Source: Pseudomonas nitroreducens
Lineage (GTDB): Bacteria; Pseudomonadota; Gammaproteobacteria; Pseudomonadales; Pseudomonadaceae
Length of the DNA: 64,000 nucleotides
Assembly: GCF_024170165.1 (NCBI RefSeq)
Contig: NZ_JALJXP010000011.1
Coordinates: forward strand, 124,001 to 188,000
Reading direction: 5' to 3'
Position numbers and translations under genes: made by a program. A model generated the notes under the pieces. That model had not been told where the DNA came from. It was given only the letters and a program-made list of their open reading frames with translations, and searched no databases. Positions 1-8,246 of the stretch are shown piece by piece (positions within the stretch are counted from its first letter, which is position 1; the number at the start of each line of letters is the position of its first letter).

Positions 1-510
1 GCCCTGCTGATGGTCGGGCACACCGTCCATGCCGTCTGCCCGGACAAGCAGGCCGGCCAGAGCATCCGCACCGCCATCCACGACTTCGAAGGTGACCAGA
101 CCTACAGCGAGAAGCCCGGTCACAACTTCGCCCTCAACGCCGACTTCGCCACGGTGCGCGCCGAAGACTACGACGCGCTGCTGATCCCCGGCGGCCGCGC
201 CCCGGAATACCTGCGCCTGAACGCCAGGGTGATCGAACTGGTAAAAGCCTTCGACGCCGCGAAGAAACCCATCGCCGCCGTCTGCCATGGTGCCCAGCTG
301 CTGGCCGCTGCCGGTGTGCTCAAGGGCCGCGCGTGCAGCGCCTACCCGGCCTGCGGCCCGGAAGTGACGCTGGCCGGTGGCGAGTACGTGGATATCCCGG
401 TGGACGCCGCCCATGTCGACGGCAACCTGGTCACCGCTCCGGCCTGGCCGGCGCATCCCGCCTGGCTGGCGAAGTTCCTCGACGTGCTGGGCACGAAGAT
501 CAGCCTGTAA
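1..510 (+). CDS. DJ-1/PfpI family protein (5' end outside window)
   Basis: The reading frame is open from the first base, so the N-terminus lies upstream; an internal ATG at position 10 is probably not the real start. The visible 169 codons hold the C-terminal two thirds of a class I glutamine-amidotransferase-like fold of the DJ-1/PfpI family: the nucleophile elbow [10 protein letters not shown] with the expected Cys followed by His, and the upstream segment [15 protein letters not shown] that carries the conserved glycine loop. Family members act as stress proteins, glyoxalases/deglycases or hydratases; the sequence cannot tell these apart. A ribbon-helix-helix gene follows 33 nt later in the same direction and may be cotranscribed. 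Confidence 0.9.
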   Translation, partial: ALLMVGHTVHAVCPDKQAGQSIRTAIHDFEGDQTYSEKPGHNFALNADFATVRAEDYDALLIPGGRAPEYLRLNARVIELVKAFDAAKKPIAAVCHGAQLLAAAGVLKGRACSAYPACGPEVTLAGGEYVDIPVDAAHVDGNLVTAPAWPAHPAWLAKFLDVLGTKISL

Positions 511-543
511 ACTGGCCCGACATCGAAGCTGGAGAAGCCGTCC

Positions 544-849
544 ATGTGCGAACTCTATGTTAAGGCCGACCCGATCCTCTACGAGTCGCGCTCGCGCTCG
601 CTGCGCATCCGTGGCGTGGTCACCACGCTGCGCCTGGAGAACCAGTTCTGGGACATCCTGCGCGAGATCGCCGAGGTGGACGGCATGACCACCAACCAGT
701 TGATCACCAAGCTCTACGATGAGGTGATGGACTACCGCGGGGAGGTGGTGAACTTCGCCTCCTTCCTGCGGGTGAGCTGCACGCGCTTCCTGGCCCAGCG
801 CCGCGACAAGGTCACCGAGCTGAGTCTGGTGGCGCGCAGCGCATCCTGA
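544..849 (+). CDS. Ribbon-helix-helix domain protein
   Basis: The 101-residue protein has a short variable N-terminus, then a ribbon-helix-helix type segment: a beta strand (RSLRIRGVVTTLRLENQFWDIL) followed by two helices (REIAEVDGMTTNQLITKLYDEV). This matches the small RHH_4-type proteins common in proteobacteria, which are presumed DNA-binding regulators. The start at 544 is supported by GGAGAA eight bases upstream. No toxin partner is adjacent, so it is not an obvious antitoxin. Its target is unknown. Confidence 0.8.
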   Translation: MCELYVKADPILYESRSRSLRIRGVVTTLRLENQFWDILREIAEVDGMTTNQLITKLYDEVMDYRGEVVNFASFLRVSCTRFLAQRRDKVTELSLVARSAS

Positions 850-943
850 GTCGGCATCCGCCCACAGCGGCTGTCGAACTGTCCGATCCCCGAGGTCGGT
901 ATGGCTTCCTAGACTGCGCGATTTCCAGATCCCGGGAATCGCC

Positions 944-1444
944 ATGTCATCCATTCGCCGTACCCTGCTTGCCTTCGCCCTGCCCTGCGGGCTGGCGAGC
1001 GGCCTGTTGCATGCCGCGCCCACCGCCGTCGAACAGGCGGCCATCAGTTCTTACCAGCAGAGTGTCTACCAGACGCAACTCAAGGACATCCACCAGTCCG
1101 CCGGCTTTTCCGTGCCGGTCGAAGTCGACTGGGACAGCATCGCACTGCCCGGCCAGGCCGCGCACTACGGTAGCGACGACTACTGGACCAACGTGTACTT
1201 CGTGCCCTTGGCCGAAGCGCTGGAAATGCTCACCTCCTACGACCTGGGGCGCCAGGCGATGAAGGACAAGCTCAAACGCATCGTCATCCGCTATGACGCC
1301 AGCAACCCCGCGGCCCGCGATTACCGCCGCGCCGTGGCTTTCGAATCCGGGGTCCTGAGCATCAACTTCAGGCCGGCGTCGGCTGCCGAGCAGATCGAGG
1401 AGCGCACCGAAGCGATCCAGTCGAGCCTGGAAACCGCGCTCTGA
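944..1444 (+). CDS. Hypothetical secreted protein
   Basis: The 166-residue protein opens with a positively charged segment and hydrophobic stretch (MSSIRRTLLAFALPCGLASGLLHA) ending in a plausible AxA-type signal peptidase I site, so it is probably periplasmic. The mature part (about 140 residues) is mixed alpha/beta with no Cys and no catalytic motif that I recognise. A strong bidirectional terminator follows directly at 1464, so it is a monocistronic unit convergent with the fumarase gene. I do not recognise the family. Confidence 0.75.
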   Translation: MSSIRRTLLAFALPCGLASGLLHAAPTAVEQAAISSYQQSVYQTQLKDIHQSAGFSVPVEVDWDSIALPGQAAHYGSDDYWTNVYFVPLAEALEMLTSYDLGRQAMKDKLKRIVIRYDASNPAARDYRRAVAFESGVLSINFRPASAAEQIEERTEAIQSSLETAL

Positions 1445-1463
1445 CACCCGGTTCGCGAGCATG

Positions 1464-1493
1464 AAAAAGCCCGGCACATGGCCGGGCTTTTTT
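1464..1493. terminator. Bidirectional intrinsic terminator
   Basis: A 12-bp stem (AAAAAGCCCGGC / GCCGGGCTTTTT) with a short loop has an A-tract on one side and a T-tract on the other. It can therefore stop both the secreted-protein gene on plus and the fumarase gene on minus. Confidence 0.9.
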
Positions 1494-1513
1494 ATCGAGC
1501 AGTCATGCAGTGA

Positions 1514-3037
1514 TCACTGCACTTCCACCGCCAGGTTCTCGGCGATCTTCTTCTGCCAGATGGCCGGGCCGGTGATGTGCACCGACTCGCCATTGGTGTC
1601 GACCGCAACGGTCACCGGCATGTCCTTCACTTCGAACTCGTAGATCGCTTCCATGCCCAGTTCGGCGAAGGCCAGGACCTTGGACTTCTTGATCGCCTGG
1701 GCGACCAGGTAGGCGGCGCCGCCCACGGCCATCAGGTAGACGGCCTTGTTGTCCTTGATTGCCTCGATGGCGATCGGGCCGCGCTCGGACTTGCCGATCA
1801 TGCCCAGCAGACCGGTGGTCTCGAGGATCTGGCGGGTGAACTTGTCCATGCGGGTCGCGGTGGTCGGGCCAGCCGGGCCAACCACTTCGTCACCGACCGG
1901 ATCGACCGGGCCGACGTAGTAGATGAAGCGACCCTTGAGGTCCACCGGCAGCTCTTCGCCCTTGTTCAGCATGTCGACCATGCGCTTGTGCGCGGCGTCG
2001 CGGCCGGTGAGCATCTTGCCGTTGAGCAGGATGGTCTCGCCCGGCTTCCAGCTCTGCACTTCTTCCGGGGTGATGCTGTCGAGGTTGACGCGGCGCGCGG
2101 ACGGGCCGGCTTCCCAGACGATTTCCGGGTAGGCGTCGAGGGACGGCGCTTCCAGTTCGGCCGGGCCCGAGCCGTCGAGCACGAAGTGCGCGTGGCGGGT
2201 GGCGGCGCAGTTGGGGATCATGCAGACCGGCAGGGATGCTGCGTGGGTCGGGTAGTCCATGATCTTCACGTCGAGCACGGTGGTCAGGCCGCCCAGGCCC
2301 TGGGCGCCGATGCCCAGCTGGTTGACCTTCTCGAACAGCTCGAGGCGCATTTCCTCGATCCTGTTCTGCGGACCGCGGGCCTTCAGCTCGTGAATGTCGA
2401 TCTCGTCCATCAGGACTTCCTTCGCCATCACTGCGGCCTTCTCGGCGGTACCGCCGATGCCGATGCCGAGCATGCCCGGCGGGCACCAGCCGGCGCCCAT
2501 GGTCGGAACGGTCTTCAGCACCCAGTCGACGATGGAGTCGGACGGGTTGAGCATGGCCATCTTCGACTTGTTCTCGGAGCCGCCGCCCTTGGCCGCGACG
2601 TCCACTTCCACGGTGTTGCCGGGGACGATGGAGTAGTGGATCACCGCCGGGGTGTTGTCCTTGGTGTTCTTACGCGCGCCGGCCGGGTCAGCCAGGATGG
2701 AGGCGCGCAGGACGTTCTCCGGCAGGTTGTAGGCGCGACGCACGCCTTCGTTGATCATGTCGTCGACGCTCATGGTGGCGCCGGTCCAGCTCACGTCCAT
2801 GCCGACGCGGACGAACACGGTGACGATACCGGTGTCCTGGCAGATCGGGCGGTGGCCGGTGGCGCACATGCGCGAGTTGATCAGGATCTGCGCCATCGAG
2901 TCCCGGGCGGCCGGCGATTCTTCACGCAGGTAGGCCTCATGCATGGCCTGGATGAAATCAACCGGGTGGTAGTAGGAGATGAACTGCAGGGCATCGGCGA
3001 CGCTCTGGATCAGGTCGTCTTGCTTGATCACGGCCAT
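1514..3037 (-). CDS. Class I (Fe-S) fumarate hydratase
   Basis: This 507-residue protein is the full length of the iron-sulfur, class I fumarases (FumA/FumB type), which interconvert fumarate and malate in the TCA cycle. The N-terminal alpha domain contains SRMCATGHRPICQDTGIV (Cys58 and Cys66), and further Cys residues lie in GAGWCPPGMLGIGIGG and PVCMIPNCAATRH, consistent with ligation of a [4Fe-4S] cluster. The C-terminal beta domain has GPTTATRMDKFTRQIL. Class I enzymes are oxygen- and iron-sensitive. Start 3037 is preceded on minus by GAGGA. A candidate -10 element lies at 3130-3135. It shares its terminator with the convergent secreted-protein gene. Confidence 0.96.
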   Translation of the reverse strand: MAVIKQDDLIQSVADALQFISYYHPVDFIQAMHEAYLREESPAARDSMAQILINSRMCATGHRPICQDTGIVTVFVRVGMDVSWTGATMSVDDMINEGVRRAYNLPENVLRASILADPAGARKNTKDNTPAVIHYSIVPGNTVEVDVAAKGGGSENKSKMAMLNPSDSIVDWVLKTVPTMGAGWCPPGMLGIGIGGTAEKAAVMAKEVLMDEIDIHELKARGPQNRIEEMRLELFEKVNQLGIGAQGLGGLTTVLDVKIMDYPTHAASLPVCMIPNCAATRHAHFVLDGSGPAELEAPSLDAYPEIVWEAGPSARRVNLDSITPEEVQSWKPGETILLNGKMLTGRDAAHKRMVDMLNKGEELPVDLKGRFIYYVGPVDPVGDEVVGPAGPTTATRMDKFTRQILETTGLLGMIGKSERGPIAIEAIKDNKAVYLMAVGGAAYLVAQAIKKSKVLAFAELGMEAIYEFEVKDMPVTVAVDTNGESVHITGPAIWQKKIAENLAVEVQ

Positions 3038-3129
3038 GGAGCACGGTCCTCTTCAGGCGGGGTAAGACAGGCTGTCAGCCTGTTACATCAGGGTTGCGCC
3101 GACACGGCTGCGGCGAAAAAAGGCGCCAT

Positions 3130-3135
3130 AGTATA
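3130..3135 (-). promoter_or_regulatory. Candidate -10 box for the fumarase gene
   Basis: The minus strand reads TATACT about 93 nt upstream of the fumarase start, in the 263-nt divergent gap between fumarase and the diguanylate cyclase. No convincing -35 hexamer accompanies it, so this is a weak call. Confidence 0.35.
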
Positions 3136-3300
3136 GCGCTGCGGTCGCTTGCCGCGCACTCGCCGGTGATCCGACCTTGGTCCCAGAAAGCCCGCTGCTC
3201 TGATGAAAGAGCTCGCTGACCGCCCACATTCCGATCGGCTAGGCACTGGGGCGCTTTGAGAGTAGAGTGAAGGCCAGGTGCCATTACGGGACGGAGCCCC

Positions 3301-4428
3301 ATGAGCACGCTGAAACCACCTCTGAAGCAGCACGCCTTACAAAAACTACTCATCAGGCGATTCGGCATGGCCCTCGGGACTTATGCCCTGGCGCTGCTGT
3401 TGTTGTGGTTGGCCGTATTCGGCGAGTTCTACCGCGCCCCTGTCAGCTTCGCGCTGACCTGCACGCTGCTGGTCACCGGCAGCCAGCTGGTGTTCGCCTG
3501 GCTGTTCTTCAGCGGACGCAACCAGCGCTTCAGCGACCCGAGCATGACCGAGCCGCAGGTGCTGGTGGCGCTGGTCTGGAACACCCTGTTCCTGGCCAAT
3601 GTCGATACCGCGCGTGGCACGCTGATGGTGCTCTACGTGCTGATCCTGCTGTTCGGCGTGTTCCAGTTGCAGCCAAGGGTATTCGCCCGCTGCGCCGCGC
3701 TGGCGTTCATTGCCTTCGCCGGCCTGAACCTCCACGAAGCCTTCCAGCAACGCCTGCAACTGCCGGCCCAGGCAGTCCTGCAACTGCTGGTGCTGTTCAT
3801 CGTGCTCACCTGGCTGAGCCTGTTCGCCGGTTACGTGCAGTCGCTTCGCCAACGCATGCGCCAGCGCCGCTATGCGCTGCAGGCGCACCAGGACACCCTG
3901 CGCGGCATGATGCGCCAGCTCGAAGACCTGGTGGCCACCGACGAGCTCACCGGGCTGTTCAACCGCCGGCACTTCATTCGCCTGGCCGGCCGCGCGCTGG
4001 AAGAAATGCACCCCGGCCAGCGCCACGGCCTGGCGCTGATCGACCTGGACCACTTCAAGCGCATCAACGATGTCCACGGCCACGCCGCCGGCGACCGCGT
4101 GCTGCAGACCTTCGCCGCCGTGGCGCGGGCCTGCCTGCGCGAGGGCGATGTGCTGGCGCGCTACGGCGGCGAGGAGTTCGTCCTGCTGCTGCCCAACGCC
4201 GATGCCGACCGACTGACCACCTGCTGCGAACGGCTGCGGATGGCCTACGCGGCGGCAGAGCCGGTGGGGGTGAACATCGAGTCCCTGAGCCTGTCGGCGG
4301 GGATGACCCTGCTCGACGCCAACGACGATCTCGACGAGGCCTTGCAACGGGCCGACCAGGCGCTCTACCGTGCGAAACGCAGCGGACGTAACCGCTGCGA
4401 TGCCGCATGGGAGTGGACGCGTGCCTGA
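3301..4428 (+). CDS. Membrane diguanylate cyclase (GGDEF), SadC-like by position
   Basis: The 375-residue protein makes the second messenger c-di-GMP from two GTP. Residues about 20-190 form several hydrophobic helices (five or six membrane segments, e.g. MALGTYALALLLLWLAVFGEF), followed by a short coiled linker and a C-terminal GGDEF domain from about residue 215. The active-site loop is GGEEF at about residues 289-293, and an RxxD inhibitory site (REGD) lies five residues before it, so product feedback is expected. In P. aeruginosa the gene between the PA4333 fumarase and the ferredoxin reductase is sadC; this protein is shorter than SadC as I remember it (about 487 residues), so orthology rests mainly on position. 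Its stop codon overlaps the start of the reductase gene. Confidence 0.93.
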   Translation: MSTLKPPLKQHALQKLLIRRFGMALGTYALALLLLWLAVFGEFYRAPVSFALTCTLLVTGSQLVFAWLFFSGRNQRFSDPSMTEPQVLVALVWNTLFLANVDTARGTLMVLYVLILLFGVFQLQPRVFARCAALAFIAFAGLNLHEAFQQRLQLPAQAVLQLLVLFIVLTWLSLFAGYVQSLRQRMRQRRYALQAHQDTLRGMMRQLEDLVATDELTGLFNRRHFIRLAGRALEEMHPGQRHGLALIDLDHFKRINDVHGHAAGDRVLQTFAAVARACLREGDVLARYGGEEFVLLLPNADADRLTTCCERLRMAYAAAEPVGVNIESLSLSAGMTLLDANDDLDEALQRADQALYRAKRSGRNRCDAAWEWTRA

Positions 4429-5359
4429 GATACAGGCCGGATCGCAACGCTTTTCGGTCAGCCCCGGAGTCAACCTGCTCGATGCCCTGCGCGGGGCCGG
4501 CATCGCCGTGCCCTACAGCTGCCGCGCCGGCAGTTGCCACGCTTGCCTGGTGCGCTGCACTGGCGGCGAGGTCGAGGATGCCCTGCCCGATGCGCTGGAT
4601 TCGGCACGCCGTGCAGAAGGCTGGCGGCTGTCCTGCCAGTGCCGGGTGATCGAAGACCTGAACGTGGAAGCCTTCGACCCGCAGCGCGACGGGCTGCCCG
4701 CCACGGTCAGCGAACTGGACTGGCCGTCCCCGGACGTGCTGCGCCTGCGCCTGACCCCGCAACGCCCGCTGCGCTACAGCGCCGGGCAGCACCTGATCCT
4801 CTGGAGTGCCGAGGGGGTAGCGCGACCGTATTCCCTGGCCAGCGTGCCGGGCCTCGACCCCTGGCTCGAATTCCACATAGACTGCCGCGAACCAGGCGCC
4901 TTCGCCGATTTCGCCCGCGGCCTGAAGCTCGGCGACGGCCTGCGTCTGGGCGAACTGCGTGGCGGCGCGCTGCACTACGACCCGGAATGGCACGAGCGGC
5001 CGCTGCTGCTGATGGCGTCCGGTACCGGTCTGGCGCCGCTCTGGGGCGTGTTGCGCGAGGCGCTGCGGCAGCATCACGGCGGGCCGATCCGGGTCATTCA
5101 CCAGGCCCATGACCCTGCCGGCCATTACCTGGCCGAACCCCTGCAATCCCTGGCCGCCAGCCACCCTGAGCTGGAAGTGACGCTGCTGACCACGGCCGAG
5201 TCGGCCGAGGTTTTGGCGCAACTCCGGCTTGTTTCCCGGCGAACCCTCGCCTTACTCTGCGGCCATCCCGCCAGCGTCGATGCCTTCGCCCGCCGCCTTT
5301 ACCTCTGCGGCGTGCCTCGTGGCCAGACGCTGGCCGACCTGTACCTGCCCCACGCCTGA
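4421..5359 (+). CDS. 2Fe-2S ferredoxin / FAD-NAD(P) oxidoreductase
   Basis: The GTG at 4421 is preferred: GGGAG sits seven bases upstream, and the gene then overlaps the cyclase stop by 8 nt, implying translational coupling. An in-frame ATG at 4370 would overlap far more. The 312-residue product has an N-terminal plant-type ferredoxin domain with Cys34, Cys39, Cys42 and Cys72 (YSCRAGSCHAC ... LSCQC), then a flavin-reductase fold with the FAD motif RPYSLAS and the nucleotide-binding motif MASGTGLAPLWG. Such fusions (CDP-6-deoxy-delta-3,4-glucoseen reductase-like or phenol hydroxylase reductase-like) pass electrons from NAD(P)H to an iron-sulfur partner. The partner is not encoded next to it. 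Confidence 0.9.
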   Translation: MPEIQAGSQRFSVSPGVNLLDALRGAGIAVPYSCRAGSCHACLVRCTGGEVEDALPDALDSARRAEGWRLSCQCRVIEDLNVEAFDPQRDGLPATVSELDWPSPDVLRLRLTPQRPLRYSAGQHLILWSAEGVARPYSLASVPGLDPWLEFHIDCREPGAFADFARGLKLGDGLRLGELRGGALHYDPEWHERPLLLMASGTGLAPLWGVLREALRQHHGGPIRVIHQAHDPAGHYLAEPLQSLAASHPELEVTLLTTAESAEVLAQLRLVSRRTLALLCGHPASVDAFARRLYLCGVPRGQTLADLYLPHA

Positions 5360-5502
5360 GAGCCATTTGATCACCTGCTGCGCGTCGGCATAACTGCGTT
5401 GGAACCAGGCAGAAAAATGCTCATTTACACGATGTAAACTCCGCTTTTTCTGCCTGGTTCCGCCTTGTTCTGCTCTAGCTCGCGAGGTGTTGAAAAGGCT
5501 CT
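5359..5502 (+). repeat. Two-tier hairpin repeat element, copy A
   Basis: This 144-nt element has an outer imperfect stem (5359-5376 with 5485-5502, 15 of 18 paired) and an inner perfect 17-bp stem (5401-5417 with 5445-5461). The apical block contains the palindrome TTTACAcGATGTAAA (5424-5438). Between the stems lie CTGCGCGTCGGCA (5378-5390) and CCGCCTTGTTCTGCTC (5460-5475). The same blocks recur at 55482-55623, while both stems differ in sequence and are still paired. The left outer arm begins on the last base of the reductase stop codon. I know no name for this family; it could be a structured RNA or a small non-autonomous mobile repeat. Confidence 0.85.
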
Positions 5503-5543
5503 GAAGCGGTCCTCCCCACTTTCAATAAGAACAAGGAATTGCC

Positions 5544-6317
5544 ATGAGCGAACAGATTCTCGTCGAGCGCGAAGAGGGCCTGCTGACCCTGCGCCTGAAC
5601 CGTCCGGACAAGATGAATGCGCTGACCCGCAGCATGTATGCCGGTCTCGCCGATGCCCTGGAAGCGGCGCAGGAGGATCGTTCGGTGCGCGTGGTGCTGA
5701 TTACCGGCAACGCCGAGTGCTTCACCAGCGGCAACGACATCGTCGATTTCCTCCAGGAGCCGCCGAGCGGCCCGGACAGCGCGGTATTCCGCTTCATGCG
5801 TGCGCTGATGGAGTTCACCAAGCCGGTGGTCGCCGCCGTCGCCGGCCCGGCCGTGGGCATCGGCACCACGCTGCTGCTGCATTGCGACCAGGTGTTCATC
5901 GCCAGGGGCGCCAAGCTGAAGATGCCCTTCGTCAACCTGGGCCTGTGCCCGGAGTTCGGCTCCAGCTTCCTGGTGCCGCGTCTGGTCGGCCCGGTGAAGG
6001 CTTCCAGCCTGCTGCTGCGTGGCGAGGGTTTCACCGGCGAACAGGCCGTGGCCTACGGCATCGCCAACGAGGCACTGGAAGACGGCGCGGCAGCGCTGGA
6101 GCGTGCCCGTGAAGTCTGCAACGCCTTCCAGCAACTGCCGCCTGCCGCTGTTGCGCTGAGCAAGCGTCTGCTGAAAGCGCCCTTCATCGAGGAACTGCGT
6201 CGCGTGGTGGCGGAGGAGGGCCAGCACTTCGTGCAGCGCCTGCATTCCCCGGAAGCCCACGAGGCGTTGAGCGCCTTCACCCAGCGCCGCCAGCCGGACT
6301 TCTCCAAGTTTCTGTAA
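5544..6317 (+). CDS. Enoyl-CoA hydratase/isomerase family protein
   Basis: The 257-residue crotonase-fold protein has the oxyanion-hole segments ECFTSGNDIVDFL and VAAVAGPAVGIGTTLLLHCD and the region KMPFVNLGLCPEFGSSFLVPRLVG, where catalytic acids usually sit (Glu in CPEFGSS). It would hydrate or isomerise enoyl-CoA esters, probably in fatty-acid or related degradation; it lacks the C-terminal peroxisomal-isomerase features that would narrow the role. Start 5544 has AAGGA nine bases upstream. The hairpin repeat copy A lies in its upstream gap, so any transcript from the reductase into this gene would carry that structure. Confidence 0.92.
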   Translation: MSEQILVEREEGLLTLRLNRPDKMNALTRSMYAGLADALEAAQEDRSVRVVLITGNAECFTSGNDIVDFLQEPPSGPDSAVFRFMRALMEFTKPVVAAVAGPAVGIGTTLLLHCDQVFIARGAKLKMPFVNLGLCPEFGSSFLVPRLVGPVKASSLLLRGEGFTGEQAVAYGIANEALEDGAAALERAREVCNAFQQLPPAAVALSKRLLKAPFIEELRRVVAEEGQHFVQRLHSPEAHEALSAFTQRRQPDFSKFL

Positions 6318-6363
6318 TTCGCGGGTTGTCTTGGCTGGAGCACGTGCCCTGACGCACTGCTCA

Positions 6364-6413
6364 CTGTAGGAGCGGGCCATGCGCGCGATCGCGGGCATGG
6401 CCCGCTCCTACAG
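6364..6413. repeat. REP-type hairpin (GTAGGAGCG family)
   Basis: Perfect 18-bp arms CTGTAGGAGCGGGCCATG and its complement enclose a GC-rich 14-nt loop. The GTAGGAGCGGGC core is the common REP sequence of Pseudomonas intergenic regions, spread by REP-associated tyrosine transposases encoded elsewhere. Confidence 0.85.
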
Positions 6414-6443
6414 GGGAATTCGATGTCACCGCTGCTACGCAAA

Positions 6444-6490
6444 GGTTGCCCACACAATCTGTGGAACGCGCTGTGGATAACCTCTGGGGC
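6444..6490 (+). repeat. DnaA-box block, copy 1
   Basis: The block runs GGTTGCCCACA ... CTGTGGATAA ... TGGGGC and includes TGTGGATAA at 6472-6480, the reverse complement of the DnaA box TTATCCACA. A second TGTGG lies 12 nt upstream. Copy 2 is at 6557-6602. Confidence 0.7.
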
Positions 6491-6556
6491 AACCCTGCTA
6501 GCCACCGCCAGCCGTGGCCTGCAGGGGATTGAGTGGTATTTGAACGACTCCCGGCA

Positions 6557-6602
6557 GGTTGCCCACATAAGGTGTGGAAGGTGCTGTGGATAAGCTTGGG
6601 GC
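6557..6602 (+). repeat. DnaA-box block, copy 2
   Basis: The block repeats copy 1 in order and spacing, with a perfect TGTGGATAA at 6585-6593, 113 nt from the first. Flanking bases have diverged, while the GGTTGCCCACA, TGTGGAA and TGTGGATAA parts are kept. Confidence 0.7.
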
Positions 6603-6667
6603 CAAGGTGCCGAAGCCACGGGGCGCCTGGCTTTCAGCCGATTGGTTGCCCTTTGAGCAACCGCCAG

Positions 6668-6694
6668 TAAAAAGGCCGCCCGAAGGCGGCCTTT
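6668..6694 (-). terminator. Pyruvate kinase terminator
   Basis: On minus, AAAGGCCGCC-TTCG-GGCGGCCTTTTT forms a 10-bp stem with a UUCG-type tetraloop and T-tract, about 30 nt after the pyruvate kinase stop. Confidence 0.85.
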
Positions 6695-6724
6695 CTCGCT
6701 CAATAAAGAGCCTTCACAGCCGGA

Positions 6725-8176
6725 TCAGACCAGCAGGTCGCCCACGTGCAGCACCTTCATGGTGTTGGTGCCGCCCTGGGCGGTGTAGCTGTCGCCCTTG
6801 GTCAGGATCACCCAGTCACCCTTGGTCACCACGCCACGCTGCAGCAGCGCGTCGACGGCTTCCTGGCTGACACGCTCCGGCGGCAGGGCTGCCGGGTCGA
6901 ACGGGATGGTTTCCACGCCACGGAACAGTGCCACGCGGGCCTGAGTTTCGCGGTGCGGGGAGTAGGCGAAGATCGGAACCGAGGAGCGGATGCGCGACAT
7001 GATCAGCGGGGTGTAACCGCTTTCGGTCAGGCAGATGATCGCCTTGATGCCCGGGAAGTGGTTGGCGGTGTACATGGCCGCCAGGGCGATGCTCTCGTCG
7101 CAGCGCTCGAAGGTCTGGCCCAGGCGGTGGCTGGATTTCTTGGTGGTCGGGTGCTTCTCGGCGCCGGCGCAGATGCGTGCCATGGCCTTGACCGCTTCCA
7201 CCGGGTATTCGCCGGCGGCGGATTCGGCCGAGAGCATCACGGCGTCGGTGTAGTCGAGCACGGCGTTGGCCACGTCGGAGACTTCCGCGCGGGTCGGCAT
7301 CGGGTTCTGGATCATCGACTCCATCATCTGGGTCGCGGTGATCACCGCCTTGTTGTAGCGGCGTGCGTGCAGAATGATCTTCTTCTGGATGCCCACCAGC
7401 TCGGCGTCGCCGATTTCCACGCCGAGGTCGCCACGGGCGACCATCACGGCATCGCTGGCGCGGATCAGGCCGTCCAGGGCTTCGTCGTCGGCCACGGCTT
7501 CGGCGCGCTCGATCTTGGCCACCAGCCAGGCGGTGCCGCCGGCCTCGGTGAGCAGGCTGCGGGCGTACTCCATGTCCTTGGCGTCACGCGGGAAGGACAC
7601 GGCGACGTAGTCCAGGTCCATGCTCGCGGCCAGCTTGATGTCGGCCTTGTCCTTCTCGGTCAGGGCCGGCGCGGTGAGGCCGCCGCCACGGCGGTTGATG
7701 CCCTTGTGGTCGGACAGCGGGCCGCCGATCAGGACTTCGCAGACCAGTTCGTCCGCCTTCACTTCCTTGACCGCCATGACCACGCGGCCGTCGTCCAGCA
7801 GCAGCTCGTCACCGATGCCGCAATCCTTGACCAGGTCCGGGTAGTCGATGCCCACGACCTGCTGGTTGCCTTCGGTGCGCGGGTGGCTGGTGGAGAAGCG
7901 GAAGGTGTCGCCGACTGCCAGTTCGATGCGCTTGTTGGCGAACTTGGCGATGCGGATCTTCGGACCCTGCAGGTCGCCCAGCAGCGCCACGAAGCGACCG
8001 TGCTTGGCAGCGATGTCACGCACCAGCTGGGCGCGCGCGCGGTGTTCGTCGGGAGTGCCGTGGGAGAAGTTCAGGCGGGCGACGTCGATCCCGGCGAGGA
8101 TCAGCTGTTCCAGGACTTCGGGGGAATTGCTGGCTGGGCCGAGGGTGGCGACGATCTTGGTGCGGCGAAGGGACAT
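6725..8176 (-). CDS. pykA: Pyruvate kinase
   Basis: The 483-residue protein is full length for bacterial pyruvate kinase, the last glycolytic step (PEP + ADP to pyruvate + ATP). Visible signatures are RRTKIVATLGPASNSPEVL at the N-terminus, LARLNFSHG-like DVARLNFSHGTPDEH, the catalytic-lysine segment WLVAKIERAEAV, the metal-binding MVARGDLGVEIG and the helix TATQMMESMIQNPMPTRAEVSDVANAVLDY. Start 8176 is preceded by AGGAG six bases away. The position between an enoyl-CoA hydratase and a universal stress protein matches pykA (PA4329) of P. aeruginosa as I recall it; a second isozyme is expected elsewhere in the genome. Confidence 0.97.
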   Translation of the reverse strand: MSLRRTKIVATLGPASNSPEVLEQLILAGIDVARLNFSHGTPDEHRARAQLVRDIAAKHGRFVALLGDLQGPKIRIAKFANKRIELAVGDTFRFSTSHPRTEGNQQVVGIDYPDLVKDCGIGDELLLDDGRVVMAVKEVKADELVCEVLIGGPLSDHKGINRRGGGLTAPALTEKDKADIKLAASMDLDYVAVSFPRDAKDMEYARSLLTEAGGTAWLVAKIERAEAVADDEALDGLIRASDAVMVARGDLGVEIGDAELVGIQKKIILHARRYNKAVITATQMMESMIQNPMPTRAEVSDVANAVLDYTDAVMLSAESAAGEYPVEAVKAMARICAGAEKHPTTKKSSHRLGQTFERCDESIALAAMYTANHFPGIKAIICLTESGYTPLIMSRIRSSVPIFAYSPHRETQARVALFRGVETIPFDPAALPPERVSQEAVDALLQRGVVTKGDWVILTKGDSYTAQGGTNTMKVLHVGDLLV

Positions 8177-8246
8177 GCGGGACTCCTAGGGGAAAGCAGC
8201 GGTCAGGCCTTCCACGGAGCGGGTCCGGGGCGGCCAGGGCGCCATC

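Larger units (their letters stand above)
6318..6724. other. 407-nt intergenic region with REP hairpin and duplicated DnaA-box block
   Basis: No coding frame here looks real. The region holds a REP hairpin (6364-6413), two copies of a 46-nt block each with a perfect DnaA box (6444-6490 and 6557-6602), and the pyruvate kinase terminator (6668-6694). These are listed separately. Confidence 0.8.

Noticed and set aside
544-849. Antitoxin reading of the ribbon-helix-helix gene
   Set aside because: No toxin-sized partner gene is adjacent; the following gene is a secreted protein 95 nt away.
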